Notes under the pieces: model-generated
What the model saw: the letters and a program-made list of their open reading frames with translations, nothing else
The model's database searches: none
What the model was told of the DNA's origin: nothing
In this document: positions 25,302 to 34,331 of the stretch, in pieces
Layout of the letters: every line of letters begins with the position of its first letter
How positions within the stretch are numbered: position 1 is the first letter of the stretch
Program-made: the position numbers and the translations under genes
NCBI GenBank assembly: GCA_946221385.1
Contig: CAMIGX010000015.1
Location: 1-41,534 of the forward strand
DNA length: 41,534 nucleotides
Source of the DNA: an uncultured Propionimicrobium sp.
GTDB taxonomy: Bacteria; Actinomycetota; Actinomycetes; Propionibacteriales; Propionibacteriaceae
Reading direction: 5' to 3'

Positions 25302-26042
25302 ATGGAAATGCTGGAGCACGCAACTCGTCGCGGCCAATGCCACCAAGAATGCTGGGAAGCGGCGTTGGCAGGCTTTGACGGAACTCAGATTTTGCTAAGG
25401 GATCCTGCCCATCGCTGGGGACTCTTAGCCGCTGGCATTTTAGCGCCCGACGGTCGTGTCACCCCCGACTGGTTAGATGTCCTGATGGTCGCCAAACGCT
25501 TTAAGTCATCAGTCATGCTCGCCTCGGTCAGTAAACGTCGCGCATTCTTGACCCAACTGGTCAGCGACGGAAAACAGAGCGTCACGACTACTCAGCCGTG
25601 GTTCATGTTCGGCGAGCACATGCAACCGGCGAGCCCCATTTTGGAGGTACATATCGCTCCATACCAGCAAAGCTGGGCTCTACTGAGACGCTCACTGCCG
25701 CCGTCGCTCCGATCCGCGAGCGAGTCAATTGGCAGCGTTAAGATAAACGTGGGTCCGGACCCAGATGAACTTTCCCAGGACCCATACCAGGCAGCAGCTC
25801 AATATAGAGAAACAATCGAGCGCGATCCGATCATCAGTGAACTTCGTAGGGCCGGAGAACAGCTTTTCGTCACGATTTCGGGCAATGGCCGTCAAGACAG
25901 CTTCGCATGGTCGAAAATCCCCTCCGCAAGTTCCGAGGCTCCGGCGGACCTCTACCGCATTTCGGAGAACGGGATTTTCCGGACAGCTGATGGCGACATT
26001 GAGATGGTAGTGAGGACCCACTTAAATGAGTCGCTGGCCTGA
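25302..26042 (+). CDS. EspG-like cytoplasmic protein (putative ESX chaperone), cassette C
   Basis: A 246-residue diverged homologue of 5552-6316. Matching features are the opening M-E-M-L, a conserved W-E-A-A-L near residue 18, W-G-L-L-A-A-G-[IM], W-A-L-L-R-R-S-L-P-P, and the C-terminal Y-R-I-S-E-N-G-I-F. It is soluble, with no signal peptide. Last gene of cassette C, convergent with uvrC 88 bp away, where I see no clear terminator. The EspG assignment is by layout and context only. Confidence 0.55.
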   Translation: MEMLEHATRRGQCHQECWEAALAGFDGTQILLRDPAHRWGLLAAGILAPDGRVTPDWLDVLMVAKRFKSSVMLASVSKRRAFLTQLVSDGKQSVTTTQPWFMFGEHMQPASPILEVHIAPYQQSWALLRRSLPPSLRSASESIGSVKINVGPDPDELSQDPYQAAAQYRETIERDPIISELRRAGEQLFVTISGNGRQDSFAWSKIPSASSEAPADLYRISENGIFRTADGDIEMVVRTHLNESLA

Positions 26043-26130
26043 GGACAAGGCCGAATCGATCGAGGACTCGTAGCAATCGTGGAGAGCAACGACCATTGAG
26101 CCGAGCGGACATCAAGCGCCAAGCGTCGGA

Positions 26131-28104
26131 TCACTCGATGATTTCACCGGTGGTCACATTGATCGACGGAGCCGGTCCGTCGGCCGCTAGCGCGTCGACC
26201 ACCGCCTGCGCCACTTTCGGGCCAAAACCGGGCAGCGCGGCAATCTCGTCGAGGCTGGCGGCACGCAGTTTCTTCAGGCTCGGGAAATACGTCGTCAATG
26301 TCTTACGGCGCACCTCCCCCAGCCCTGGCACGTCATCCAGAATCGATTCGACCATCGCCTTAGACCGCCGACCGCGGTGATGGGTGATAGCGAAACGGTG
26401 GGACTCATCGCGCACCCGTTGCAGCAGATAGAGCCCCTCGGAGTTACGCGGCAAGATCAGCGGGAATTCCTCGCCCGGCAACCAGATTTCCTCCAGTCGC
26501 TTCGCCAGGCCAATGAGCTGAATTTCGTCGGCCAGCCCCAGGTCGATGAGCACCTGGTTCGCTGCGTTGACCTGCGGCAGACCGCCGTCGACGACGATCA
26601 ACTGCGGCGCATAGGCGAATTTCTTCGGCGCTCCGGTCACCGGATCAACCAACGTGCCCTCAGCTCCGCCCTCATTGGCCAACTGACCGCGTTCGTCGAG
26701 CAGCCGTCGCAGCCGGCGACGCAGTACTTCGTCCATCGCGGCGACGTCATTGGAGCCCTCGAAACTCTTGATTACGAAGCGCCGATATTCCGATTTGCGG
26801 GCTAAGCCGTCTTCAAAGACGACCATTGAGCCGACCACTTCGGTGCCCTGCAGATGCGAGATGTCGAAACCTTCGATGCGCAGCGGCGCAGCCGGCAACA
26901 TCAAAGCCTCTTGGAGTTCTTCCAGTGCCTGGTTGCGCACCGCGAGGTCGGCGGCGCGCTTGGTCTTGTGAATCGCTAGCGCCTCTTCAGCATTGCGCTG
27001 CGCGGTGGCAAGCAGCGTCTTTTTATCGCCGCGCTGGGCGACGTGCAGATTGATCTTGGCGCCGCGTTGCTCTTCGAGCAATTGCACGACGAGCTCAGGA
27101 TTGGGCGGCAGCTCGGGGACGATGATTTCGGGCGGGATTTGCTTTTCGATTTCGGTCTGGATGCTGTGTTGATCGCCATAGATCTGCAATAAGAAAGCTT
27201 CGACCAGCTCGCTGACGGGGCCATCGTCAGGACGGTCAGCGACCCAGCCGCGCTCAGAACGGATGCGCCCAGCCCGCACTCGGAAGATTTGGACGGCCAC
27301 CTCGAGCGGGTCGACGGCCAGCGCGATGACGTCAGCGTCGGTGTGTTCGCCGAGCACGATGGTGTTCTTCTCGGTGGCCTGCTTTAACGCCTCGAGCGCG
27401 TCGCGCAGCACGCCAGCTTTTTCGAATTCGAGGTTCGCGGCGGCTTGCTTCATTTCGTCGGTCAGCTGGCGTTCGAGCCGGGCATTATCGCCGCTCCAGA
27501 AGGCGCAGAAATCGTCGACTATCTCGCGATGCTCTTCGGCGCTGATCCGTCCAACGCACGGCGCGCTGCATTTGCCGATATAGCCCAGCAGGCATGGCCG
27601 GCCGGAGGCTTTCGCTGAATTGAACACCCCCGTGCTGCAAGACCGCATCGGGAAGACCCGTAGCAACGAATCGACTGCTTCGCGGACCGCCCAGGCTTGC
27701 CCGAAGGGTCCGAAATATCGCCAACCTTTGCGTTTAGCGCCACGTCCGACGAAAGCGCGCGGGAATTCGTCAGACCAGGTGACGCACAGCCATGGATAAG
27801 ATTTATCGTCGCGATATTTGATATTGAATCTGGGATCGTAATGCTGGATCCAGGTGTATTCCAGCTGCAAGGATTCCAGCTCATTTTGGACGACGGTCCA
27901 TTCAACTTTCGAAGCAGAATAGACCATCGTTCGAGTTCGAAAATGCAGCGCAGCTGGATCTTGGAAATAGGAATTCAGCCGATTTCGCAGATTTTTAGCT
28001 TTGCCGACGTAGATCACTTGCCCATTCGCGTCAGAAAAGCGGTAGACGCCTGGCTCGGTTGGAATCGAGCCAGGCGCCGGACGATAACTTGCCGGATCTG
28101 CCAT
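26131..28104 (-). CDS. uvrC: Excinuclease ABC subunit C
   Basis: A 657-residue UvrC, which makes the dual incisions in nucleotide excision repair. In order: the GIY-YIG domain (P-G-V-Y-R-F, I-Y-V-G-K-A-K-N-L-R-N-R, residues ~18-100) for the 3' cut, a Cys-containing region (C-L-L-G-Y-I-G-K-C-S-A-P-C), a UVR motif that binds UvrB (~205-240), the RNase H-like domain (G-F-D-I-S-H-L-Q-G, V-V-D-G-G) for the 5' cut, and C-terminal helix-hairpin-helix motifs (V-P-G-L-G, L-P-G-F-G-P-K-V-A). The start overlaps the uvrA stop (TAATG). Confidence 0.97.
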   Translation of the reverse strand: MADPASYRPAPGSIPTEPGVYRFSDANGQVIYVGKAKNLRNRLNSYFQDPAALHFRTRTMVYSASKVEWTVVQNELESLQLEYTWIQHYDPRFNIKYRDDKSYPWLCVTWSDEFPRAFVGRGAKRKGWRYFGPFGQAWAVREAVDSLLRVFPMRSCSTGVFNSAKASGRPCLLGYIGKCSAPCVGRISAEEHREIVDDFCAFWSGDNARLERQLTDEMKQAAANLEFEKAGVLRDALEALKQATEKNTIVLGEHTDADVIALAVDPLEVAVQIFRVRAGRIRSERGWVADRPDDGPVSELVEAFLLQIYGDQHSIQTEIEKQIPPEIIVPELPPNPELVVQLLEEQRGAKINLHVAQRGDKKTLLATAQRNAEEALAIHKTKRAADLAVRNQALEELQEALMLPAAPLRIEGFDISHLQGTEVVGSMVVFEDGLARKSEYRRFVIKSFEGSNDVAAMDEVLRRRLRRLLDERGQLANEGGAEGTLVDPVTGAPKKFAYAPQLIVVDGGLPQVNAANQVLIDLGLADEIQLIGLAKRLEEIWLPGEEFPLILPRNSEGLYLLQRVRDESHRFAITHHRGRRSKAMVESILDDVPGLGEVRRKTLTTYFPSLKKLRAASLDEIAALPGFGPKVAQAVVDALAADGPAPSINVTTGEIIE

Positions 28105-31100
28105 TAAGCCTGCTTGGTCTTACGGGTCTTGGACGTCGAGCTGGCTTTGGCATCAGCGACTGCCTGCTTGCGGCCAGCTTTGGCTGCCGCGGTATTAGCG
28201 TCCTTGGGTTTACGGGTGCGTTTGGGCGCAGGCGATTCGTCCGCCTGGATGAGCGCGTCCGGATCCTTCTTCGCTAGCGGCACTTCTTTGCCAGCCAAGA
28301 TGGGCGCCAGGAATTGGCCGGTATAAGACTCCCCTACCTTGGCGACCTGCTCGGGGGTGCCGGTGGCGACGACGGTGCCGCCGCCAGAGCCACCTTCGGG
28401 CCCCATGTCGATGATCCAGTCGGCGGTCTTGATGACGTCGAGATTGTGTTCGATGACCACCACAGAATTACCGGCGTCCACGAGTTTTTCCAGGACACCG
28501 AGCAATTTACGAATGTCTTCGAAATGCAGGCCCGTGGTGGGTTCGTCGAGAATGTACATCGTCTGGCCAGTGGCGCGCCGCTGCAATTCAGTGGCTAATT
28601 TGACGCGTTGAGCTTCACCACCCGAAAGCGTCGTGGCTGGCTGTCCTAAGCGGACATATCCGAGACCGACTTCAACCAGCGTTTCCAAATAGCGCGAAAT
28701 TGAATTGATCGGCTTGAAGAAATTCGCAGCTTCAGCGATCGGCATTTGTAGCACGTCAGCGATCGTCTTGCCTTTGTAGCGCACCTCGAGGGTTTCCCGG
28801 TTGTAGCGCGCACCATGACAGACCTCGCAGGGCACGTAGACGTCGGGCAAGAAGTTCATTTCGATCTTGATGGTGCCGTCGCCCATGCAGTGCTCACAGC
28901 GCCCACCCTTGACGTTAAAGCTGAACCGGCCCGGCAAATAGCCGCGCGCCTTAGCTTCGGGGGTGGACGCGAACAGATTTCGGATCTTGTCGAAGACCCC
29001 GGTGTAGGTCGCCGGATTTGAACGCGGGGTGCGGCCGATCGGCGACTGATCGACATGAATGATCTTGTTGATGTGCTCAGCGCCGCGAATCTCGCGATGC
29101 TTGCCAGGCACTGCCTTCGAACCGTAGATGTGCTTGCTCAGCGCGGCGTACAAGATGCCATTGACCAACGACGATTTGCCCGATCCCGAGACACCGGTGA
29201 CGACGACGAACTTCCCGAGCGGGAAATGCACCGTCACATTGCGCAGATTGTTTTCTTTCGCGCCGGCGACGACGATCTCCTCACCGTTGCCGCGCCGCCG
29301 CGACGCCGGCAGCGGAATTGTTTTCCGGCCAGCTAGATAGGCGCCAGTCTCGGAGGCTGCATTGCTGAGCAGCTCGTCCACGGTGCCACTGACGACGACC
29401 TCACCGCCCTGCTCGCCAGCACCCGGGCCGATGTCGACGATCCAGTCAGCAGCTTTGATGGTGTCTTCGTCATGCTCGACGACGATCAATGTGTTGCCGA
29501 TGTCGCGCAGCCGTAGCAGCGTCTCGATCAGCCGCATATTGTCGCGCTGATGCAAGCCGATGGATGGTTCGTCGAGCACATAAAGCACACCGGCCAGACC
29601 GGAACCGATTTGGGTTGCTAGCCGAATGCGTTGAGCTTCGCCACCAGAAAGCGAGCCAGCGGCACGGCTCAACGTCAAATAGTCCAGGCCGACGTCGATC
29701 AAGAAGTTCAACCGGGCTTGCATTTCGCGCAAGACCAGCCGGGCGATCTGCGTCTCGGATTCCGACAGCTGTAGTTCGGTCAAGAAGTCTTGCGCGTCAG
29801 TGATCGACAGCTCGGAGATCTCAGCGATGTTCTTGCCGCCGACGGTGACCGCCAGCGAACCGGGCTTTAGCCGGGCGCCCCGGCAAGCGCTACAAGGGAT
29901 TTCGCGCATGTATGCGCCCCAGCGCTCTTTGGCCGAATCGGTTTCAGCTTCGTCATAGCGACGCCGCACATTGGGCAGCACACCCTCATATTTCTGGGTG
30001 TAGCTGCGCACCCGGCCGAAACGGTTTGGATAGCTGACGACGACCGGGTCGGCGTAGCCATTCAGGACGAATTTGCGCACCTTCTCAGGCAACTCGCTCC
30101 ACGGCAGCTCGACGTCGAAGCCCTCTTTCTCGGCCATGCCAGTGAAGACATGCTTGTAATGCGCAGCGACCGAGGGACTCGCCCAGGGGGCGATGGCCCC
30201 GTCGACCAGGCTCTTCGATTGATCGGGGACGACCAATTCTGGGTCGACTTCGAGGGTCAGGCCGAGGCCGTCACAGGCCGGGCAGGCACCCCACGGGCTA
30301 TTGAAAGAAAACTGACGAGGCTCAAGTTCGTCGAGCTCGACGGGGTGGCCATTGGGACAGGCCATCTGCTCAGAGAACGTCCGCAGCCTGCTCTTGTCGC
30401 TCGGATCACGGTCGACGAAATCCAAGCTGACTAGGCCATTAGCCAAGCCAAGCGCAGTTTCGATCGAGTCGGTAATGCGCTGCTGTGAGCTCGCTTTGAC
30501 CGCGACGCGGTCGACGACGACGTCAATGTCATGCTTGATCTGCTTTTCCAGCGTCGGAACGTCGCTGAGCTGATGAATCTCACCATCGACTTTTACGCGG
30601 GCATAGCCCTGGGTGGCCAGCGAGGAGAAGAGGTCGGCGTATTCACCTTTACGGCCGCGAACCACCGGCGCGAGGATCTGAAAACGGGTGCCTTCAGGAA
30701 GCGCCATGACCTGATCGACGATTTGCTGGGGGGTCTGCTTGCTGATTGGCGCGCCACAGACCAGACAGTGCGGATGCCCAACCCGCGCGAACAGCAGACG
30801 CAAGTAGTCGTGCACCTCGGTGACGGTGCCGACCGTCGACCGGGGGTTGCGACTAGTGGATTTCTGGTCGATCGAGACCGCCGGCGAAAGGCCCTCGATG
30901 AAATCGACGTCCGGCTTATCCATTTGACCCAAGAATTGCCGGGCGTAGGCGGAAAGAGATTCGACGTAGCGGCGCTGTCCTTCGGCGAAGATGGTGTCGA
31001 AGGCCAGCGATGATTTGCCAGATCCAGACAAGCCGGTGAATACGATCATCGCGTCGCGCGGCAGGCTCAGTGAAACGTCTTTCAAATTGTGTTGTCTGGC

Positions 31101-31127
31101 GCCGCGGATCACGAGTCGGTCAGTCAC
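28104..31127 (-). CDS. uvrA: Excinuclease ABC subunit A
   Basis: A 1007-residue damage-recognition ATPase. Two ABC ATPase modules are visible, each with a Walker A (T-G-L-S-G-S-G-K-S-S at ~32-40 and T-G-V-S-G-S-G-K-S-S) and a signature L-S-G-G-E-A-Q-R. Zinc-binding Cys pairs include C-E-H-C-M-G-D-G-T and C-E-V-C-H-G. The final ~55 residues are a Lys/Ala/Thr-rich low-complexity tail (K-R-T-R-K-P-K, K-T-R-K-T-K), longer than usual and possibly DNA-binding. GTG start at 31127 without an obvious ribosome-binding site. Co-transcribed with uvrC. Confidence 0.97.
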   Translation of the reverse strand: MTDRLVIRGARQHNLKDVSLSLPRDAMIVFTGLSGSGKSSLAFDTIFAEGQRRYVESLSAYARQFLGQMDKPDVDFIEGLSPAVSIDQKSTSRNPRSTVGTVTEVHDYLRLLFARVGHPHCLVCGAPISKQTPQQIVDQVMALPEGTRFQILAPVVRGRKGEYADLFSSLATQGYARVKVDGEIHQLSDVPTLEKQIKHDIDVVVDRVAVKASSQQRITDSIETALGLANGLVSLDFVDRDPSDKSRLRTFSEQMACPNGHPVELDELEPRQFSFNSPWGACPACDGLGLTLEVDPELVVPDQSKSLVDGAIAPWASPSVAAHYKHVFTGMAEKEGFDVELPWSELPEKVRKFVLNGYADPVVVSYPNRFGRVRSYTQKYEGVLPNVRRRYDEAETDSAKERWGAYMREIPCSACRGARLKPGSLAVTVGGKNIAEISELSITDAQDFLTELQLSESETQIARLVLREMQARLNFLIDVGLDYLTLSRAAGSLSGGEAQRIRLATQIGSGLAGVLYVLDEPSIGLHQRDNMRLIETLLRLRDIGNTLIVVEHDEDTIKAADWIVDIGPGAGEQGGEVVVSGTVDELLSNAASETGAYLAGRKTIPLPASRRRGNGEEIVVAGAKENNLRNVTVHFPLGKFVVVTGVSGSGKSSLVNGILYAALSKHIYGSKAVPGKHREIRGAEHINKIIHVDQSPIGRTPRSNPATYTGVFDKIRNLFASTPEAKARGYLPGRFSFNVKGGRCEHCMGDGTIKIEMNFLPDVYVPCEVCHGARYNRETLEVRYKGKTIADVLQMPIAEAANFFKPINSISRYLETLVEVGLGYVRLGQPATTLSGGEAQRVKLATELQRRATGQTMYILDEPTTGLHFEDIRKLLGVLEKLVDAGNSVVVIEHNLDVIKTADWIIDMGPEGGSGGGTVVATGTPEQVAKVGESYTGQFLAPILAGKEVPLAKKDPDALIQADESPAPKRTRKPKDANTAAAKAGRKQAVADAKASSTSKTRKTKQA

Positions 31128-31322
31128 TGTTCTAGATTAGTCGGCGGCCGAAATCTGACGAGTGATCTGCCGCGGCTGACTGTCGCATTCGGCGTTCCCA
31201 CCCCGAGCAGCGCAGCGAAGACAAGACTTTGGTGCACGACAGCGACGCGCAGGTCTGATTTTGGCCGCAATTTCGGCTCACCAGCTAGACAGCTGACTAG
31301 GCAATTTGCTTGTCTTGAGAGC

Positions 31323-32084
31323 GTGGGTCCGAATGATGCGGTCTTTGACGAGTTGGCTTTCGTCGACGACTGGCAGCCGCCAGCGCAGGTCGCTGACGTC
31401 CGCCGCTGCAAATTGGAGGCTACGACCCAACTGCTCGGCGACACCATTTCGGTCAGCGACGAACAGTGGCAGTCACCTTCGCGACTGGCTGGTTGGACAC
31501 GAGCGCACGTCGCAGCGCATCTCGCTCGTAATGCTGACGCATTCAGCCGCGCACTTGAGGGAATCGCGGCAGGTGGCCGCCCGACGCTATACGGTTCGGC
31601 GAGCACGCGCCGTTGGGCGATTGAGCGGGACTCGATGCGTTCTGGGCTGGAGATCCAGATCGATTTGGATACCAGCGCCGGGCGGATCAATTCGCAGCTG
31701 ACTGAAATTTTCACCCTATTCGAGCAGCACCCTGCGGCTGTCGACGGGCGGCTCAAACATCGCATCGAGGCCATTCCGCTGGCCCGGCTCAATGAGACTG
31801 TGCTGCACCACGTAGACCTGGACATCGGTTTCGAAATCGAACAGCTGGACCCGGAAGTCGCTGCCTGGCTGTTGGCATTCAATCTCGCCAATGCCCGCGT
31901 CGCGGAAGGTTTACCGCCTCTGGAACTTCGAGCCGAGGACGGTTTCGCAGCGACCCTGCCTGGTTTAGGCGCTCCTCGTCAGTTGACCGCGAGCCGAGCG
32001 GTGCTGCTGGGTTGGATAACCGGCCGTTTGCGTCCCGAAACCGCTGACGAACTAGATCTACCCCGCCCGCCAGCACCGCGCTGA
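31323..32084 (+). CDS. Mycothiol-dependent maleylpyruvate isomerase-family protein
   Basis: A ~253-residue DinB-like four-helix protein of the maleylpyruvate isomerase family. Seen: repeated helices, a L-A-G-W-T-R-A-H-V-A-A-H-L-A-R-N segment with metal-binding His residues, a central H-H-V-D-L-D-I-G (third His), and the C-terminal R-A-V-L-L-G-W-I-T-G-R. Mycothiol use implies an actinobacterial host. GTG 31323 is the most plausible start because upstream residues look non-coding; other starts are possible. It is followed 28 bp later by a metallo-beta-lactamase-fold gene. Substrate unknown. Confidence 0.8.
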   Translation: MGPNDAVFDELAFVDDWQPPAQVADVRRCKLEATTQLLGDTISVSDEQWQSPSRLAGWTRAHVAAHLARNADAFSRALEGIAAGGRPTLYGSASTRRWAIERDSMRSGLEIQIDLDTSAGRINSQLTEIFTLFEQHPAAVDGRLKHRIEAIPLARLNETVLHHVDLDIGFEIEQLDPEVAAWLLAFNLANARVAEGLPPLELRAEDGFAATLPGLGAPRQLTASRAVLLGWITGRLRPETADELDLPRPPAPR

Positions 32085-32112
32085 GTCCACATCTACCCCG
32101 AGGAGCCACAAG

Positions 32113-32769
32113 ATGACCAACCACGTTGAACCGGGCGGCGCCGCGCTGCAGATCATCGACGTCGACGGACTGGCCGTGTTCAAACGCAGTGTCGGGCCAA
32201 TGGACAACAATGCCTATCTGCTGGTGCCGGCCGAGGGTCCCGTCACCCTGATTGATGCCGCAGCAGATGCCCAGAAGCTATCGGCGTGGCTGGACGGTCG
32301 CGAACTACAGCAGGTCGTCACGACCCATCGTCACGGTGACCACATTCAAGCCCTCGCCGCTGTGCTATCCGCCGGCGACGCCCAGGCGATTTGCGGCGAA
32401 CCGGACGCCGCAGCGATCCAGGGCTCGACTGACGTCCCACAACAGACGGTGTGGACCGGGGACGTCATCCCCGTCGGCGACTATCAGCTAGAAGTGATCG
32501 GCTTGGTCGGGCATACCCCAGGATCGATCGCGCTAGCGCTGAGGGCAGCTAATGGCCCGGCACACATCTTCACCGGCGATTCGCTGTTCCCCGGCGGGGT
32601 CGGCAAGACCAATTCGTCCGCTGATTTTGAGTCGCTGCTCAATGATGTCGTGACGCAAATATTTGAGCGTTTTGCTGACGACACCGTCATCCATCCAGGG
32701 CACGGTGACGACACGACGCTGGGCGTCGAGCGCCCTCACCTCGATCAGTGGCGCGACCGCGGCTGGTGA
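32113..32769 (+). CDS. Metallo-beta-lactamase-fold hydrolase (glyoxalase II-like)
   Basis: A 218-residue MBL-fold enzyme. The metal site is seen as T-H-R-H-G-D-H (His72, His74, Asp76, His77), followed by G-H-T-P-G-S and F-T-G-D-S-L-F. A late H-P-G-H-G-D supplies the last His. The ATG is preceded by GAGGAG. Pairing with a mycothiol-dependent isomerase-like gene suggests thioester hydrolysis in mycothiol detoxification; inference. The 189 bp between this gene and terC show nothing recognisable. Confidence 0.88.
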   Translation: MTNHVEPGGAALQIIDVDGLAVFKRSVGPMDNNAYLLVPAEGPVTLIDAAADAQKLSAWLDGRELQQVVTTHRHGDHIQALAAVLSAGDAQAICGEPDAAAIQGSTDVPQQTVWTGDVIPVGDYQLEVIGLVGHTPGSIALALRAANGPAHIFTGDSLFPGGVGKTNSSADFESLLNDVVTQIFERFADDTVIHPGHGDDTTLGVERPHLDQWRDRGW

Positions 32770-32958
32770 GCGGCGCATCCTTCGTGGGGTTCAGTGCGTT
32801 GCGGTGAGCCTTCGTTTCAGCTCCCGCCCGACCTGCACTTCGCGTTCGACGTCTACATTTCGTCAATGCTCTTATCGATCTCGCCTAGATGATCAGCGCA
32901 CCATCGACTCATGGCCTGGGAGCGGCCTGGGGTCGTGACGTGTCAGGGAACTAGCGGC

Positions 32959-34143
32959 TCAGCGATCAGCGTCGGGGCGGATCATCGTGCTGCCCTGGCC
33001 AGCTGACGTGTCAGGACGCTCGTCGCGGATTTCATCGGGGACGCCGGTGGCGTCAGCGTGCTGCTGGACCGACTTCATGGCTTCGGCGTCGTCCGAGACC
33101 CGTTGATGGGCGTCGGCGGCGGCACTTTCTGGGGTGGTCTTGCCTTCAGCTTCATCACGAGCAGACTTGCGCAAGCTGAGCACAGCGGTGATGATCAGCG
33201 TCACGATGATGACGACCAGCGACAGCCAAGTCGGCACCTCGAAACCAATCCAGCCGTAGACGTGCGCTGCGTGCAAGAAGAGTTTGACACCGATGAACGC
33301 CAAGATGAAAGACAGACCCAGCGAGAGGTAGACCAGCCGCTCGAGCAGGTGACCGAGCAGGAAGTACAGCTGACGCAGGCCCATCAGGGCGAAGAAGTTC
33401 GCGGTGAACACCAGGTAGGGCTCTTGAGTCAGGCCGAAGATCGCGGGGATCGAGTCGAGCGCGAACATCAAGTCGATGCTGCCGAGCGCGGCGACCACGA
33501 AGAACATCGGCGTCACGACGCGCTTGCCGTCGATCTTCACGCTCATGTGGGTCTCGTGGTACTCGTCAGTCGACGGGATGACGCGCTTGACCCAGCGCAT
33601 GAAGGCATTGTCAGTGGCGTCCTCAGCCTCAGCTGCGTCACCTTCAGCTTTACGCTGCTGCTCTTTTCGGTAGTCAGCGACCAACTTCCAGGCGGTGTAG
33701 ACCAGGAAGGCGCCGAACAGGAAGAAAGCCCAGGCGAAGTTATCGATGATGACGGCACCCACAGCGATGAAGATGCCGCGGAAGATCAGCGCCAAGATGA
33801 TGCCCAGCATCAACGCAAACTGTTGATATTTACGCGGCACCGCCATGCTCGACATCACCAGCAAGAAGACGAATAGGTTGTCAATCGACAGTGAATATTC
33901 GGTCAGATAGCCGGCGAGGAAATCACCTGCGTGCGCCCAGCTGCTCGTGCCGTCAGTGGTCGTACCGAAAAAGCCAATACCGACGGCGAATAGCAGCGCC
34001 GCGCCGATGTAGAAGGCGATGACGGTGCCGGCTTCCTTGGGGCTCGGTTCGTGCGGGTGACGAGACATGTGAATGACGTCGCCGACGAGGAAGACCGTGA
34101 GGATGCCCAGGGTAATCACCCAGGTGAGCGTCGAGATGACCAT
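32959..34143 (-). CDS. terC: TerC/Alx-family integral membrane protein (manganese-linked)
   Basis: A 394-residue protein with about eight to nine hydrophobic segments. It has the TerC family signatures: E-Y-S-L-S-I-D-N-L-F-V-F in the first half and F-A-L-D-S-I-P-A-I-F-G in the second, with acidic residues in the membrane. A charged loop (~160-190) and a ~70-residue acidic C-terminal tail are cytoplasmic candidates. Members such as E. coli Alx and B. subtilis YkoY/MeeF are tied to Mn2+ export or metalation of secreted enzymes. A yybP-ykoY riboswitch precedes it, which strongly supports a manganese role. AAAGG precedes ATG by five bases. Confidence 0.93.
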   Translation of the reverse strand: MVISTLTWVITLGILTVFLVGDVIHMSRHPHEPSPKEAGTVIAFYIGAALLFAVGIGFFGTTTDGTSSWAHAGDFLAGYLTEYSLSIDNLFVFLLVMSSMAVPRKYQQFALMLGIILALIFRGIFIAVGAVIIDNFAWAFFLFGAFLVYTAWKLVADYRKEQQRKAEGDAAEAEDATDNAFMRWVKRVIPSTDEYHETHMSVKIDGKRVVTPMFFVVAALGSIDLMFALDSIPAIFGLTQEPYLVFTANFFALMGLRQLYFLLGHLLERLVYLSLGLSFILAFIGVKLFLHAAHVYGWIGFEVPTWLSLVVIIVTLIITAVLSLRKSARDEAEGKTTPESAAADAHQRVSDDAEAMKSVQQHADATGVPDEIRDERPDTSAGQGSTMIRPDADR

Positions 34144-34175
34144 TGCGACCTTTCGCGATTGCAGAAGACAGTGTT

Positions 34176-34271
34176 GGAGGTCTGGCCGCGTACTGGTAGC
34201 CGCTGTGCTGCCGGAAACCGCCTAAGCAGGTTTCGCGATGACGACAGTCACACTTGGGGTTACTCCCCTCC
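34176..34271 (-). promoter_or_regulatory. yybP-ykoY manganese riboswitch controlling terC
   Basis: Minus-strand RNA from 34271: P1 5' arm GGAGG, then the conserved GGAGUA loop. Further on come UGUCGUCAUCGCG and a stem with GAAACC/GGUUUC leading to CCGGC, then AGACCUCC closing P1. These match the hallmark elements of the yybP-ykoY aptamer (GGGGAGUA, GUCGUCA, CCGGC, AAGACCU). The P1 3' arm can alternatively pair its GACCU (34178-34182) with AGGUC at 34147-34151, which includes the terC ribosome-binding site. Mn2+ binding would favour P1 and free the site, so a translational ON switch is inferred. Confidence 0.88.
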
Positions 34272-34331
34272 TCGGCCAATTCTGCCGAGCGGAGGCGCTG
34301 GCCCCCAAATCGCGCTGTCAACTCATTGCAT

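Noticed and set aside
32770..32958. Possible small gene between the MBL hydrolase and terC
   Set aside because: Only short frames without ribosome-binding sites or recognisable products.
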